From NCBI RefSeq assembly GCF_001941625.1, contig NZ_CP016076.1, forward strand, positions 1,302,001 to 1,366,000: DNA of 64,000 bases, given 5' to 3'. Source of the stretch: Actinoalloteichus fjordicus. GTDB lineage: Bacteria > Actinomycetota > Actinomycetes > Mycobacteriales > Pseudonocardiaceae. Below, one piece after another: positions 1 through 9,757 of this stretch; position 1 is the first letter of the stretch; each line of letters starts with the position of its first letter. The notes under the pieces were generated by a model, which was not told the DNA's origin, did no database searches, and was given only the letters and a program-made list of their open reading frames with translations. The position numbers were made by a program, and so were the translations under genes.

Positions 1-5
1 CGTTC

Positions 6-1928
6 TCAGCGCCCGGCAGGCTCCTGGGTGTGCTGCGGAAGCGACTCTACGAACTCCGTGAGCACCTCGTACACCTCGTCGACGTCGGTGCGCACGGTGA
101 CGGAGGTGCCGTCGGTGAGCTGTATTACGAACTTGCCGCCGCCGGTCATGAGCGACTTCCGTTCGCCCCCGAGGATGTCCTGCGTCCGGAGCCACCGCGC
201 GTCCGGCCTGGCGAACAACGCCTCCGGGCCGTTCGCCAGCAGATCGTTGAGTCGCTTGCGCCCCGCCTGCCCCGCCTGTCCCATGGCTCCGGCGAGACTC
301 TGACTGGCCAACCCGCCTGCCTTCAACGGGATCAGCAGCAGGCCGGCGTCGGTCACGAAGCCGTCCCACATCTTCTTGAACGCCATGATCGCGGGTGCCA
401 CGGCCGTCAACCGAGGCACGCCTGCCTGCGCCTGTCGGGCGGGGTCCGGCGGTGCGGGCCTGCGCACGAAGTCCAGCGGAACGCCCAGCTGGTTCAGCTT
501 CGCGACGAGCTGCCCGACCAGTGCGGGGTTGGCGACGGCCGGACCGATGAGATCGTCCGGCGACAGCTCGCCCGCCGGGCCGATGACCCGCCACGGACCG
601 CCCCAGTTCAACTCGTGTCGGGCCCGGCCCTGACTGACCAGCGCCGCCACGACGACGTCACCGAGCAGCTCCGTCATCGCGCTGCGCATGGCATCGGCGG
701 CCTCATGAGGATCGACGCCGTCCCGCAGCAGCGGCCCGAGCAGGCGAGGCGTCTCGCCGCGTCCCACCGCCTGCAGAATCTCGCCGAGGGTGCCGCTGGG
801 CGCTGCGCCGGATTCGTGGGCCGCCCGCGCGAGCGTCTCGGCGCCCTTGAACGCCGACTCGGCCGCACCGACCCGGACGATGTCCGCCCAGCTCGCGCGC
901 GGGCCGATCTCCCCGTTGATGTACAGCGCTCCCTCGGCGGCGGGCAGCACCTGCGCCGGGTTCAGCACGATCGCCCATGCCGGACGCGCGTCGGGCGGCG
1001 CCGGATTGTCCGGCAGCGCCTGGATCGCGGCGATCCGGCGGCGGATCGTCGGGTGACTGTCGAACACGGAACTCGGCTCGGTGTCCAGAACCTGCGGCTC
1101 GACCTCGGCCATGATCCGCTGCTGCTCGGGATGATCCAGGAAGGTGCGGAAGCCGAGCAGGATGTCGGGAGTGCGCTTCGAGAGGACGGGCAGGTGGAGG
1201 AATCGCTCGCCGAAGGCGTTCCAGAACAGGCTCATCGTCGCGATCTTGCGCAGGGCGTCGATCGCCGTTCGCTGCCCCGCCGCCGCCACCGAGTAGGCGT
1301 CCGCCTGGAGTTCCTGAGTGCGTCGAGCCGACTGCGAGATCACCCGGTACAGCCACGCGTACCCGTTGAGCACCCACCGGGCCGGTCCGGAGTCGAGACG
1401 AGACACCGTCCTGCTCAGCGTCTCGGCGCCCCGGTAGCTGATCGCGAGCATCCTGGTGTGGCCGCCGCCGTAATGGCCGAGTTCGTGGGCGAGCACCGAC
1501 CGCAGCTCGGAGACGTTCAGCCCGGCCAGCAGCGGCAGCCCGATCATCATGTACCGCCTGCCGGCACGCAGACCGAGACCGCGCGCGTCCTCCTGCACGG
1601 CAGCGTTGATCTCCGGAACCAGGATGATCTCGTCCGGCGGGCGGGTCTGGGCGCGCGCGGCGAGTTCGTCGACCACCTGCCAGAGCGCGGGCTGCTCCTG
1701 ACGGGTCATCCTCGGTCCGTCCGGCGGTGTGAGTCGCGTGCGTAGTGCCTGGACCAGGGCGAAGCCCAGCGCCACCATGAGCCCGAGGCTCACGATAGCC
1801 AGGTAGATCCCGCCGCGTCCGCCGACGACGATGCCCGCGACGACGCCGCCGACGCCGAGCGCGACGACGAAGACGGGGAACAACGCCAGTAACAGCACGG
1901 CGAGGAACGCGCGTACAGAGCCACGCAT
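6..1928 (-). CDS. M48 family membrane metalloprotease
   Basis: Zinc-dependent endopeptidase of the M48 (HtpX/Ste24-like) family, 640 residues, expected in the cytoplasmic membrane. Two hydrophobic segments lie at about residues 8-35 and 41-62. The zinc site HELGH is at residues 148-152, inside SVLAHELGHYGGGH, and the likely third ligand is the glutamate of RRTQELQADAYS near residue 205. The roughly 330 residues after the catalytic core are longer than in HtpX and recall the large M48 proteins of actinobacteria; their role is unknown. The ATG is preceded by AGGAGG at a good distance. The stop lies 6 bases from the window edge. Confident in family; substrate unknown. Confidence 0.9.
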   Translation of the reverse strand: MRGSVRAFLAVLLLALFPVFVVALGVGGVVAGIVVGGRGGIYLAIVSLGLMVALGFALVQALRTRLTPPDGPRMTRQEQPALWQVVDELAARAQTRPPDEIILVPEINAAVQEDARGLGLRAGRRYMMIGLPLLAGLNVSELRSVLAHELGHYGGGHTRMLAISYRGAETLSRTVSRLDSGPARWVLNGYAWLYRVISQSARRTQELQADAYSVAAAGQRTAIDALRKIATMSLFWNAFGERFLHLPVLSKRTPDILLGFRTFLDHPEQQRIMAEVEPQVLDTEPSSVFDSHPTIRRRIAAIQALPDNPAPPDARPAWAIVLNPAQVLPAAEGALYINGEIGPRASWADIVRVGAAESAFKGAETLARAAHESGAAPSGTLGEILQAVGRGETPRLLGPLLRDGVDPHEAADAMRSAMTELLGDVVVAALVSQGRARHELNWGGPWRVIGPAGELSPDDLIGPAVANPALVGQLVAKLNQLGVPLDFVRRPAPPDPARQAQAGVPRLTAVAPAIMAFKKMWDGFVTDAGLLLIPLKAGGLASQSLAGAMGQAGQAGRKRLNDLLANGPEALFARPDARWLRTQDILGGERKSLMTGGGKFVIQLTDGTSVTVRTDVDEVYEVLTEFVESLPQHTQEPAGR

Positions 1929-2339
1929 CTCGGCCTCCTAGGAGAAGGGAAGTGAATCGCGACAGTGCTCAACCGGGGCGGGTGCGTGCCGACGGGTGAT
2001 GACCCGTGGCCGGGCACAGCCGATGTCGCGGTGGTGCGGGCGCCTACTGCCGTGGCGCCGCGTTGCGAGGGATTCTGCCCCGGACCGGGTTCTCGCGGGG
2101 CTGGTTCGCGGGAGAAACCCCCACCGTGATTCGAATGCGATGTCTCGGCCCGTGTCGGCCGGAGCCGTCATGACCGCCGCGCCGTGGTCTCGAGACCGAT
2201 CACTCAGGCTGCTGCGACGGCCGGTCCTCGCTCCGGGGGCCGTGGCGTTGACGGGCGCTGCACCGCCGAGCAGCCCCGTACGTGCAGGCGAAGGCATCGC
2301 GGCGTCGGCGACGGGCGGGGAAGCCGCCGCAGAGTCCTC
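1929..2339. other. Intergenic, no gene recognised
   Basis: About 410 bases between the start of the M48 protease and the stop of the acetyltransferase, both on the minus strand. The open frames here have arginine/proline-rich translations without family features. Only the protease ribosome binding site, next to 1928, can be pointed to. Confidence 0.5.
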
Positions 2340-2942
2340 TCACACTGAGCGGATCACCTTCGCCGGGTTGCCGACCGCGACCACGTTCGGGGGCAGGTCC
2401 TTGGTGACGACCGCACCCGCGCCGACGACGGTGTTCTCCCCGATGGTCACACCCGCCAGCACGATGACGCCGCCGCCGAGCCACACGTTGTCGCCGATGG
2501 TGATCGGCTTGGCGGCCTCGATCTTCTGCCGTCGCGGCTCCGGGGCGACGGGGTGCGTCGGCGTGAGGAGCTGCACGTTCGGGCCGAGCTGCACGTCGTC
2601 GCCGATGGTGATCGTGGCGACGTCCAGGGCGACGAGCCCGAAGTTCGCGAAGCTGCGCGCCCCGATACGCAGGTTGAAGCCGTAGTCGCAGTACAGCGGC
2701 GCCCGGATGCCGGTGCCCTCGCCGATCGCGCCGAGCAGCTCGACGAGGATCTCCTGCCCGGCGCCCGGATCGTGCGGGCAGACCTCGCTGAAGCGAGCGA
2801 CCAGGCTGATCGCCCGATCGCTCAATTCCGCCAGCTCGTCGTCGAAGACGTACGGATCACCCGCAGCCATGCGTTCGCGATTGGACCGGGTGTCCGCAAC
2901 GCCCTGGGACTCCGCCTGCGTCATGTCCGTCAGCGTAGACAT
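2340..2942 (-). CDS. Maltose/galactoside O-acetyltransferase-like (hexapeptide repeat)
   Basis: Acetyl-CoA-dependent sugar O-acetyltransferase of the LacA/Maa/NodL family, 200 residues, cytoplasmic. The N-terminal Mac helix region RMAAGDPYVFDDELAEL (about 24-40) is followed by left-handed beta-helix hexapeptides such as ITIGDDVQLGPNV and ITIGDNVWLGGGVIVLAGVTIG. The catalytic histidine would be the one in LLTPTHPV, near residue 130. The protein ends in the typical KDLPPNVVAVGNPAKVIR. The frame stays open further upstream, but that part reads as unrelated. I chose the ATG at 2942; ATGs at residues 7 and 25 are alternatives. It stands alone, 164 bases from the upstream phosphoesterase gene. The acceptor sugar cannot be told. 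Confidence 0.88.
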   Translation of the reverse strand: MSTLTDMTQAESQGVADTRSNRERMAAGDPYVFDDELAELSDRAISLVARFSEVCPHDPGAGQEILVELLGAIGEGTGIRAPLYCDYGFNLRIGARSFANFGLVALDVATITIGDDVQLGPNVQLLTPTHPVAPEPRRQKIEAAKPITIGDNVWLGGGVIVLAGVTIGENTVVGAGAVVTKDLPPNVVAVGNPAKVIRSV

Positions 2943-3106
2943 CGGCGGGGCCGACGTCGTCCCGAGAACGGGGGATGCCTGCCGTACCGTCAGTGACGGC
3001 CGATCCCGATGCCCGTGGGGCGATACCGCCGCCCGCAGCGGGCGCCGACGGCGGCGTCGCCCGCAGCGGCCCCCGAACCGTGCGGGCGACGCAGCGCCGA
3101 TCGGCG

Positions 3107-5116
3107 TCACCGACCCTCTGCGGTGAGGAACTCCTTGCTGCGCAGGGCGCGGGAGGAGATGCGGACGTCGCCGATCCAGCCGTAGAAGCCGTGGCTGTAC
3201 TGCTCGGCGAACTGGGTGCCGCCGATGGCGAACGGTCTGCCCAGCGTGGCGATGCCCTTCGACCGCTGGGTGGGGTTGCGGGCGATCCGCGACCCGTCCA
3301 CGTACACCACGGTCTGTCGTCCGTCGTTGACGACGGCGATGTGCATCCACCGGCCCACCGGCAGGGCATGGCTCCACGAGGTCGGGTCGGCGTCCCGATC
3401 GGTCGGGTAGACGACGTACTGGAGGAACCGCTCACCGGACAGATTCAGGCTGCACGTTGGCTCGTCCTGTGACCAGCCACTGGTCTTGCCTGCGTCCCCG
3501 GCGCGACCCTCCCAGCTCAGCAGACCCATGAACGAGTGATCGCCCTCGAACGGATCGGGCAGCCTGGCGAAGAGTTCGATGGTGTAGCCGGATTCGAAGG
3601 TCATGCCGTTGATCGGCGCGTCCGCCACGGCCCGCAGCACCGCCCCGCGATCCGGGTTCTTCCCGCCGTCGAAGCGCAGACTCGCGTGGGCGGGCTGGTT
3701 CGGGTGGTGCTCGCCGGAGAAGGTCAGGACCTCGGCGGGGCCGTCGTGCAGTCGCGTCGCCACCAGGTCGTTTCCGTTGCCGGTGAGGTCGCGCGCCACC
3801 GTGTCACGGTCGACCGGCTCCCCGTCGGCCGCCGCGCCCGCGCCTGCCAGTCCAGGCTCGTCGAACCGCCAGTACGCGACGGTGCCTCTCGGCATCACCG
3901 CCTCCGCCGGACGCGACGCGGGCGGCGGAACCGGGGCGAAGCCCGCGAACCGCGCCTCGAAGTCGATCGACAGACTGAACCGGTCGACCTCGCCGGTCCG
4001 CTCGACCGTCTCGGCCTCCAGCGGGGTCCGCTCGTCCGCGTCGATCCCGAGCAGCCACGGCGAGAACGTCTCGACGTCGATCGTGTTGCGGACCAGGTCG
4101 AACGTGTAGAGCCGCAGCAGGCCGGCTCCGCCGTAGTAGACGTCCTGGTAGTTGGCGATGTGCACGTGCACGTCGTTGCCCGCGTCATTGCGCAGCACGG
4201 TGCGCCCCGACGGCCAGTAATGCCCGTTGAGGGTGAGGAACACCTGGTCGTGGTCCCGGATCAGTCCCTCCCACAGCCGCGTGCCGTGATCGGACAGGCG
4301 CGCGACGCCGTCCTCGCCCGCCGAGGCGAGGTCGTGGGTGGTGAGGATCGTGGGCAGCGTGGGGTGCTCGTCCAGCAGGGTGCGTGCCCAGGCCAGCCCC
4401 GCATCGGAGACTCGCCAGTCCAGCGCGAGGATCAGCCACTCCCGGTCACCGGCCCGCAGCACGTGGGCATGGTTGTAGCCGCCGGGGGAGGCACCGAGGA
4501 AGGTCGACGTCCGGCGGAGGCGATGCGGGCCGAACGCGTCGAGATACGGCGAATCGCCGCGCTGGTCGTCGGTGCTGCCGTCCACGTCGTGGTTTCCCGC
4601 CAGCACGCTGTAGGGCAGCTTACGGTCGAGCTCGCGGAACGCCCGGTCGGCCAGGTCGATCTCGTGCTCGCTGCCGTGCTCGGTGACGTCGCCGAGATGA
4701 GCGACGAAGACGATGTCGTCCTCGCGCCTGCGCTTCACCAGATGCCGGAAGGCCTCGCGCATCGGAGTCGGATCCGAGCTGTCTTCGTCGAAGAGGTACT
4801 GGGTGTCGGGCATGACGGCGATGCGGAAGCGTGGATTCTCGGAACCGCCTGCTCGGCTCGTGGTCACGTCTCGGTCAGGGCCGTCCTCGGCATGTGCGGC
4901 TGCGGGCTGCCAGGCGGTGGGAAGTCCCACGGCCGCACCCGCGACGGGGACGGCCACCGCAGCCTGGAGGAGGGCCCGCCTGCCGAGGCCGGGCTGCCGG
5001 TCAGGTGCACCGGTCGCGGCTGACTGCCTGCCGCCTGCGTCCTGGGCTGCGGGGGAGTTCGCGTCGGGGTTTGTGCGAGCAGAGTCGAGGCCTGCGGTGC
5101 TGTGCGGGTCGTTCAC
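3107..5116 (-). CDS. Secreted metallophosphoesterase with C-terminal LamG-like domain
   Basis: Calcineurin-like phosphoesterase, 669 residues, probably exported. A twin-arginine-like signal (GRRALLQAAVAVPVAGAAVG) starts near residue 45 after a hydrophilic leader. Metal-binding motifs follow: PDTQ (103-106), GDVTEH (142-147), GNHD (174-177), then TTHD and NGHYWPSG further on. About residues 430-665 form a concanavalin/LamG-like fold (FDGGKNPDRGAVLRAV, WMHIAVVNDGRQTVVYVDG, GWIGDVRI), probably a carbohydrate- or surface-binding module. I chose GTG at 5116 because GGGAG lies 6-7 bases upstream; an ATG 37 codons earlier keeps the frame open but lacks a site. The substrate could be a phosphodiester or nucleotide; not resolvable. 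Confidence 0.88.
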   Translation of the reverse strand: MNDPHSTAGLDSARTNPDANSPAAQDAGGRQSAATGAPDRQPGLGRRALLQAAVAVPVAGAAVGLPTAWQPAAAHAEDGPDRDVTTSRAGGSENPRFRIAVMPDTQYLFDEDSSDPTPMREAFRHLVKRRREDDIVFVAHLGDVTEHGSEHEIDLADRAFRELDRKLPYSVLAGNHDVDGSTDDQRGDSPYLDAFGPHRLRRTSTFLGASPGGYNHAHVLRAGDREWLILALDWRVSDAGLAWARTLLDEHPTLPTILTTHDLASAGEDGVARLSDHGTRLWEGLIRDHDQVFLTLNGHYWPSGRTVLRNDAGNDVHVHIANYQDVYYGGAGLLRLYTFDLVRNTIDVETFSPWLLGIDADERTPLEAETVERTGEVDRFSLSIDFEARFAGFAPVPPPASRPAEAVMPRGTVAYWRFDEPGLAGAGAAADGEPVDRDTVARDLTGNGNDLVATRLHDGPAEVLTFSGEHHPNQPAHASLRFDGGKNPDRGAVLRAVADAPINGMTFESGYTIELFARLPDPFEGDHSFMGLLSWEGRAGDAGKTSGWSQDEPTCSLNLSGERFLQYVVYPTDRDADPTSWSHALPVGRWMHIAVVNDGRQTVVYVDGSRIARNPTQRSKGIATLGRPFAIGGTQFAEQYSHGFYGWIGDVRISSRALRSKEFLTAEGR

Positions 5117-5926
5117 GTCCGTCTCCCAGGGTCGAGCGAGCGTCCCGCACACTGCCTCGCCCGAGTGACCCGCAGATGGCCGCAGGCCGAACAACGCCCG
5201 CCTGCCGCCGGAAGTGTCCATCCCCACCGTGCGGGCGACGGAGTTCGTGGATCACGATTCGAGCGCGGCGCAGGCCCAGCCCGTCGACCCTCTGCCGCGT
5301 CACCGATGCAGCGGCAGTCCCGTGAACGAGCTGTCCACCGCGTTGCGCCTGCCGTACCGGGGCAAGCACCACGAGGGTGAGCTCCTCCGTGGGCCCGCGC
5401 GGACTGCCGCCTGATCGTCCGCATCCGTTCGTGAGACGAACAGCCCTTCCGTGAACACCGCCACCACGAGGTCGCCGTCCACCGCCCTCGGACCCGGGCT
5501 CGCGGCAGGCCGTCGAGGACGGTGGCGTACGCAGCCTGCCCGCCGTGCTGCCCATCCGGCCGTGGTACCCGGGTCGGCGGCGGTCGCAGGTGCGGCCGAA
5601 GGGATTCCGGGATGAGTCGAGGACGGGCTGCCGGTCGGGGCCGCGATGCTCGCGCCGGCCGAGTCCGGAAGCTCGGTCCGCAACCACGCGCACCATGACT
5701 CCGGGAGTCTTGGGACTCGTCATCGACGGACGCCGGCCGGGCGTCTCATGGCTCCGCCGCTCCTCGTCGCCGGAGACAGGCCCGTCGCGTCGGTGCTCGA
5801 TTCCCCACGCGAGACGCTTGTCGGCGCCGCGTCGGTCAGACTCGGGTGCGGCGACATCGCCGGGACGGGCTCGCGGGCGGCTGCGGACCCGCAGAATCCC
5901 GGTATCGCATGGCAGAAAGGTGGATC
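5117..5926. other. Long intergenic region, possibly decayed coding DNA
   Basis: About 800 bases between divergently transcribed genes. On the minus strand, one stretch around 5400-5490 reads like a protein (DGDLVVAVFTEGLFVSRTDA), but it has no start or family and changes character on both sides. I see no confident gene. The ribosome binding site AAAGGTGG of the downstream peptidase is at its right end. Confidence 0.4.
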
Positions 5927-7330
5927 ATGGCGCGCAAGCGGGTGCGACTCAGCGAGGCAGCGGGGTTCCTCGGCGACATCAAGAAGGGCTGGTCCGCCCA
6001 GCCCACCCGGCCCGACCTCCCTGCCGGGACGGCGGCGGCCTCGGCCGAGCATCGGCGCCGACTGGCCGAGGAGCTGCCCAGCAGGCGGCTGGCGCTGGCG
6101 GCGGGCCGGGCGCCGTTGCGGGCCAACGACACCTACCACGAGTTCCGCCCGGATAGTGACTTCGTCTGGCTGACCGGCTGCGACGCCGAGGGCGCGGTGC
6201 TGGTGATCACACCGACCGCGGGCGGACACGACGCGGTGCTGTACCTGAACGAGCCTGCCGGGCCCGAGGCGGCGGACTTCTTCGCTGACCCGCACCACGG
6301 TGCGCTGTGGAACGGCCCGCAGCCGGGTCTGGCCGAGTGGAGCGAGGCGCTGGGCCTGACCTGCCTGCCGCTGGACCGGCTGGCGAGCGCCCTGCGCGGC
6401 ATGAGCCCGCCCACGCTGGTCGCCACGGGCGTCGATCCACTGCTCGACGCCCTCGCCGACGGGCGCGGCGGCGGCGAGCTGCGCCGGGCCTGTTCGGAGC
6501 TGCGTCGGATCAAGGACGACTGGGAGATCGAACAGCTTCGCGGGGCCGTGGACGCCACCATCGCCGCGTTCGGCGACGTGGCGGCGGAGCTGCCCAGGGC
6601 GATCGAAGGCGGCGGCGAACGCTGGCTGCAGGGCACCTTCGATCGCAGCGCCCGCAGCGCGGGCAACGGACCCGGCTACGCCACCATCGTCGCTGCAGGC
6701 CCGCACGCCCCGGTGCTGCACTGGGTCCGCTGCGACGGGGAGGTCCGGCCGGATCACCTGGTGCTGCTGGACGCGGGCGTGGAGGTGCGGTCCTGCTACA
6801 CCGCCGACGTCACCAGGACCTTCCCGGCGGCGGGCCGCTTCACTGCTGCGCAGCGACAGGTGTACGACCTGGTCGTGGCCTCGCACCTCGCGGCGATCGA
6901 GGAGGTCCGACCCGGGCGGGACTACCTGGCCTTCCACGACACGGCGCTGCGGGTGCTCGCCGAGGGCCTGCACGACTGGGGACTGCTGTCGGTGTCCGTC
7001 GACGAGGCCCTGGACCCGGCCGGACAGCAGCATCGCCGCTTCATCGTCTGCGGGATCGGCCACTACCTGGGGATCGACGTTCACGACTCCCCGAACGCCC
7101 GGCCCTCGGCCTACCACGACGGCACGCTGGCGGAACGGATGGTGCTGACGGTCGAACCCGGCTTGTACTTCCACCCCGACGACACCGCAGTGCCGCCGGA
7201 GCTGCGCGGCATCGGCGTGCGGGTGGAGGACGACCTGCTGGTCACCGCCGACGCGCCCGACATCCTGTCGGCGGAGCTGCCGATCCGCTCCGCCGACGTC
7301 GAGCGATGGGTGTCGGACCACCAGGGTTGA
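5927..7330 (+). CDS. Xaa-Pro aminopeptidase (M24B family)
   Basis: Cytoplasmic metallo-aminopeptidase releasing N-terminal residues before proline, 467 residues. An N-terminal creatinase/aminopeptidase-P domain (YHEFRPDSDFVWLTGC, about 65-80) precedes the pita-bread catalytic domain. The five dimetal ligands are visible: Asp in LLDAGVE (about 281), Asp in TADVTRTF (about 293), His in GIGHYLGIDVHD (about 377), Glu in TVEPGLYF (about 409) and Glu in RVEDDLLVT (about 432). Start chosen at ATG 5927, with AAAGGTGG 5 bases upstream; an ATG at 5909 lies in frame but has no such site. Monocistronic, convergent with the next gene over a strong hairpin. Confidence 0.93.
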   Translation: MARKRVRLSEAAGFLGDIKKGWSAQPTRPDLPAGTAAASAEHRRRLAEELPSRRLALAAGRAPLRANDTYHEFRPDSDFVWLTGCDAEGAVLVITPTAGGHDAVLYLNEPAGPEAADFFADPHHGALWNGPQPGLAEWSEALGLTCLPLDRLASALRGMSPPTLVATGVDPLLDALADGRGGGELRRACSELRRIKDDWEIEQLRGAVDATIAAFGDVAAELPRAIEGGGERWLQGTFDRSARSAGNGPGYATIVAAGPHAPVLHWVRCDGEVRPDHLVLLDAGVEVRSCYTADVTRTFPAAGRFTAAQRQVYDLVVASHLAAIEEVRPGRDYLAFHDTALRVLAEGLHDWGLLSVSVDEALDPAGQQHRRFIVCGIGHYLGIDVHDSPNARPSAYHDGTLAERMVLTVEPGLYFHPDDTAVPPELRGIGVRVEDDLLVTADAPDILSAELPIRSADVERWVSDHQG

Positions 7331-7789
7331 GCGGGCGGGCTGCGGCGAGGCGGAGTTTCGGCGAGTCCTGCGCCCGGAGCTTGTCCTGCGGGTGGCGTGG
7401 CCGGTCGCGTTCTGGCGACATCGTCGCACCAGCCGAGCGGGGCAGCCGGGGACGTCGCCGCGCCGAGTTCTCGTTTCGGTACGGCCGAACGGTGGGCGTG
7501 CCGGGCGTCGCCTTGACGGCGGAGTGGATGTCCGACCTGACGTCGTGGTCACTCACGCCGTCAGCCTGCCCGGGAGGGTGCCGCTCACCCCGTCGGCGCC
7601 GACCACGCTGTTCGATGAACGACTGAAGGGCACCCCTCCCGACCAGGGAAGGGGTGCCCTCGGCGGCGCAGGTCGGCTGCCGTTGCCGAGAGATCAGCGG
7701 CCGCGCTGTTCTCCCCGATCACTCCCTGCCGACGCAGCCGCCGTCAGCGCAACCGTCGGGTGGTTCTTCGTCGGCTGAGACCGCCGTGT
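7331..7789. other. Convergent intergenic region
   Basis: About 460 bases between the convergent stop codons at 7330 and 7790. Apart from the hairpin at 7627-7660 nothing is recognised; open frames here have no protein features. Confidence 0.5.
7627..7660. terminator. Bidirectional terminator hairpin
   Basis: A perfect 11-bp inverted repeat (AGGGCACCCCT / AGGGGTGCCCT), with an inner CCC/GGG pairing in its loop, lies between the convergent peptidase and lectin genes. There is no T-tract, as is common in actinobacteria. Confidence 0.8.
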
Positions 7790-9757
7790 TCAGGGCCGGT
7801 GAACGGGCGTGCTGACGTAGTTCGGCACGCGGTCGTCGTCGGTCGCGGTCCGTGCCATCGCTGCGGCGGCCAAGGTATAGAAGGTGCCCGTCCGGTCGCG
7901 GAAGGAACCGACGAGCAGCCCGCCCGACATGGAGATCAGACTCGGATCTGTCGCGGACTCCACTGGGGACGTCTCCCACCAGGGGCGGAAATCGGTGCTG
8001 CCGGGCGCCACCTGTCCGGTGGCGTGGATGTAACCGTCGGTGCCGCGAGCCAGGAGCTCCAACGTTCCCCAGGGACTGATGGTCGCGGCGGGCGGCCCGG
8101 TGACGTGAATACCGGACAGAACCCTCCAGTCGCCTCCTGCCTCCCGCATGGACAACTGGCCGTCGTCCTCGACGGCGAAGACGGTGACGCTGCCGTCGGT
8201 CCTGGCGACCGCCGCAGGCGGGCTGCTGGTGGTCTTGCCCAGCGCGGTCCAGGTCGCGTTCTGCCACGTGTCGCCCCGCCTGCGATTCTCGACGAGTTCA
8301 CCGGTGTCGGTGCGCACGACGAAGTGCAGATCCGCGCCGAGCTGGGTGATCGTCGGGGGCTCCGCAGCGAGTGCGGGCGTTACCGGAATCTCTCGCCAGC
8401 CGCTGAGATAGGTCAGGCCGGTCAGGGTCGAACTCCACAGCCTGCCGGTGTCGTCGACGGCGAAGGCAACGGGGTTGCCGTCCGAGTCGTGCGCGATCGT
8501 CGCGGCAGCTGGAGTGAGACCTCCCTCGGGTGCAGGCTCGGTCCAGCCCGCGCCCCTGCCGATCTCCGAAACGCTGCGGAAGCTGCTGTCGAGCTGCTGT
8601 CCCAGGATGAAGAGCCTGCTGTTGGCTCCCTTCTGCCCGATGGCCGGGACACCGTTGAAGGACGTATTCCCGAGGAACGACGTCCACCGTGCAGTGCCGC
8701 TCGTCGGGTCCGGCATGTCGCCATGATGCAGTCGCCGCTCGCGATCCACGAAAGAGAACTGGAGGTGACCGTCCGAGCTTTCGAAGAGGGTGCTGCGTGG
8801 TTGTTCGATCGGGGTCACCACAGGTCGGTTGACGCTGGGCGTCACCGACCATTCACAGGCGTTACTGGTGATGGCGGTGTCGAGATTGCTCGTCCACGCG
8901 ATTCCGGTGTGGACGGTGCGATGGTCGATGGCGCCCCCTGAGTGCGGGAGGTATCGGCGCCACCGAAGATTTCCTGTGTTGACATCCGTTCCATAAAGGA
9001 CGTCTCCGCCTGGGGAGACCACCCGCTGATACCGTTCCCAGCCGGGTCCCATGTATTGGCGTCGTTGCAACCAGCGTTGTGAGTCCGCGTCATAATGGTA
9101 TCGGTAAAGATTTCCGACTTCGGTTCGAGCGTAGATCACTCCGTCGCCTGCGGCGGCGATCAGATCGAACTCGAGCCAGCCGGTGTCGATGATCTCCAGG
9201 CTGCGATTGAGATTCTCGTCCAGCGTCATCCGATGCAGTGTATTGTCGCTTCGGATGAAATAGAAGGCGCCCTGCGAGTCGACGGTGATCCTGTCCCGCC
9301 ATTCTTCGCCGATGTAGCCGCCGAGATCGGTCTGGACGTCTCGCGAGTAGGCCTGGTCTTCCCCATAGCGCTCCCAGCCGTTGCCCAACCACTGGTAGAC
9401 GCGGAGCAGGCCGTCGCCCTCGATCTCGAACATGCGGCCGTCCGGACCGGCCAGTGTGTTTCCCAGCCACTCGTTGCCGATGTGTCGAGCGGCGTCCCAG
9501 TCCTCCGCGCCTGCGATCGCGTCGCGATGGCCGTTGAGTCGAAGCTGCCCGGCTTGGTTGATGTCGAATACGGGCACGCTCGATGAACAGCGAAGTACGG
9601 GCTCGTCCTGCGCGACTGCCTGTTTGCCGGTGATTGGCACGCTGACGACAAGTAATGCTGCCGCAAGTCCAGTGCCGAGAAGTGCATTCTTTCTTGTCCT
9701 GGTTCTGGTCACCCTGTCGTATCCCCTTGGCTGCTGTGGCTGCATCGTCATGGCCAT
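7790..9757 (-). CDS. Secreted beta-propeller lectin-like protein (tachylectin/PLL-like)
   Basis: Probable exported carbohydrate-binding protein of 655 residues. A signal peptide (KNALLGTGLAAALLVVSVPITGKQAVA) ends about residue 50. Residues about 50-290 carry tachylectin-2-like repeats with motifs such as DWDAARHIGNEWLG, YQWLGNGWERYG and DTGWLEFDLIAAAGDGVIYAR. Residues about 330-640 carry a second set of blades (GNPVAFAVDDTGRLWSS, GSVTVFAVEDDGQLSM, GTLELLARGTDGYIHA), as in fucose-binding PLL-type propellers. The ATG at 9757 has AGGA 6 bases upstream; an upstream TTG-type extension lacks a site. It is divergent from the RHS toxin gene and could bind surface glycans for the same lifestyle, which is inference. 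No catalytic residues seen. Confidence 0.75.
   Translation of the reverse strand: MAMTMQPQQPRGYDRVTRTRTRKNALLGTGLAAALLVVSVPITGKQAVAQDEPVLRCSSSVPVFDINQAGQLRLNGHRDAIAGAEDWDAARHIGNEWLGNTLAGPDGRMFEIEGDGLLRVYQWLGNGWERYGEDQAYSRDVQTDLGGYIGEEWRDRITVDSQGAFYFIRSDNTLHRMTLDENLNRSLEIIDTGWLEFDLIAAAGDGVIYARTEVGNLYRYHYDADSQRWLQRRQYMGPGWERYQRVVSPGGDVLYGTDVNTGNLRWRRYLPHSGGAIDHRTVHTGIAWTSNLDTAITSNACEWSVTPSVNRPVVTPIEQPRSTLFESSDGHLQFSFVDRERRLHHGDMPDPTSGTARWTSFLGNTSFNGVPAIGQKGANSRLFILGQQLDSSFRSVSEIGRGAGWTEPAPEGGLTPAAATIAHDSDGNPVAFAVDDTGRLWSSTLTGLTYLSGWREIPVTPALAAEPPTITQLGADLHFVVRTDTGELVENRRRGDTWQNATWTALGKTTSSPPAAVARTDGSVTVFAVEDDGQLSMREAGGDWRVLSGIHVTGPPAATISPWGTLELLARGTDGYIHATGQVAPGSTDFRPWWETSPVESATDPSLISMSGGLLVGSFRDRTGTFYTLAAAAMARTATDDDRVPNYVSTPVHRP

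Noticed and set aside
30-1745. 571-codon plus-strand open frame opposite the M48 protease
   Set aside because: Arginine/glycine-rich translation without motifs, entirely antisense to a gene with an intact HELGH site; a GC-skew shadow.
5300-5683. 127-codon minus-strand protein
   Set aside because: One stretch looks protein-like but there is no family match, ribosome binding site or consistent composition; treated as intergenic.
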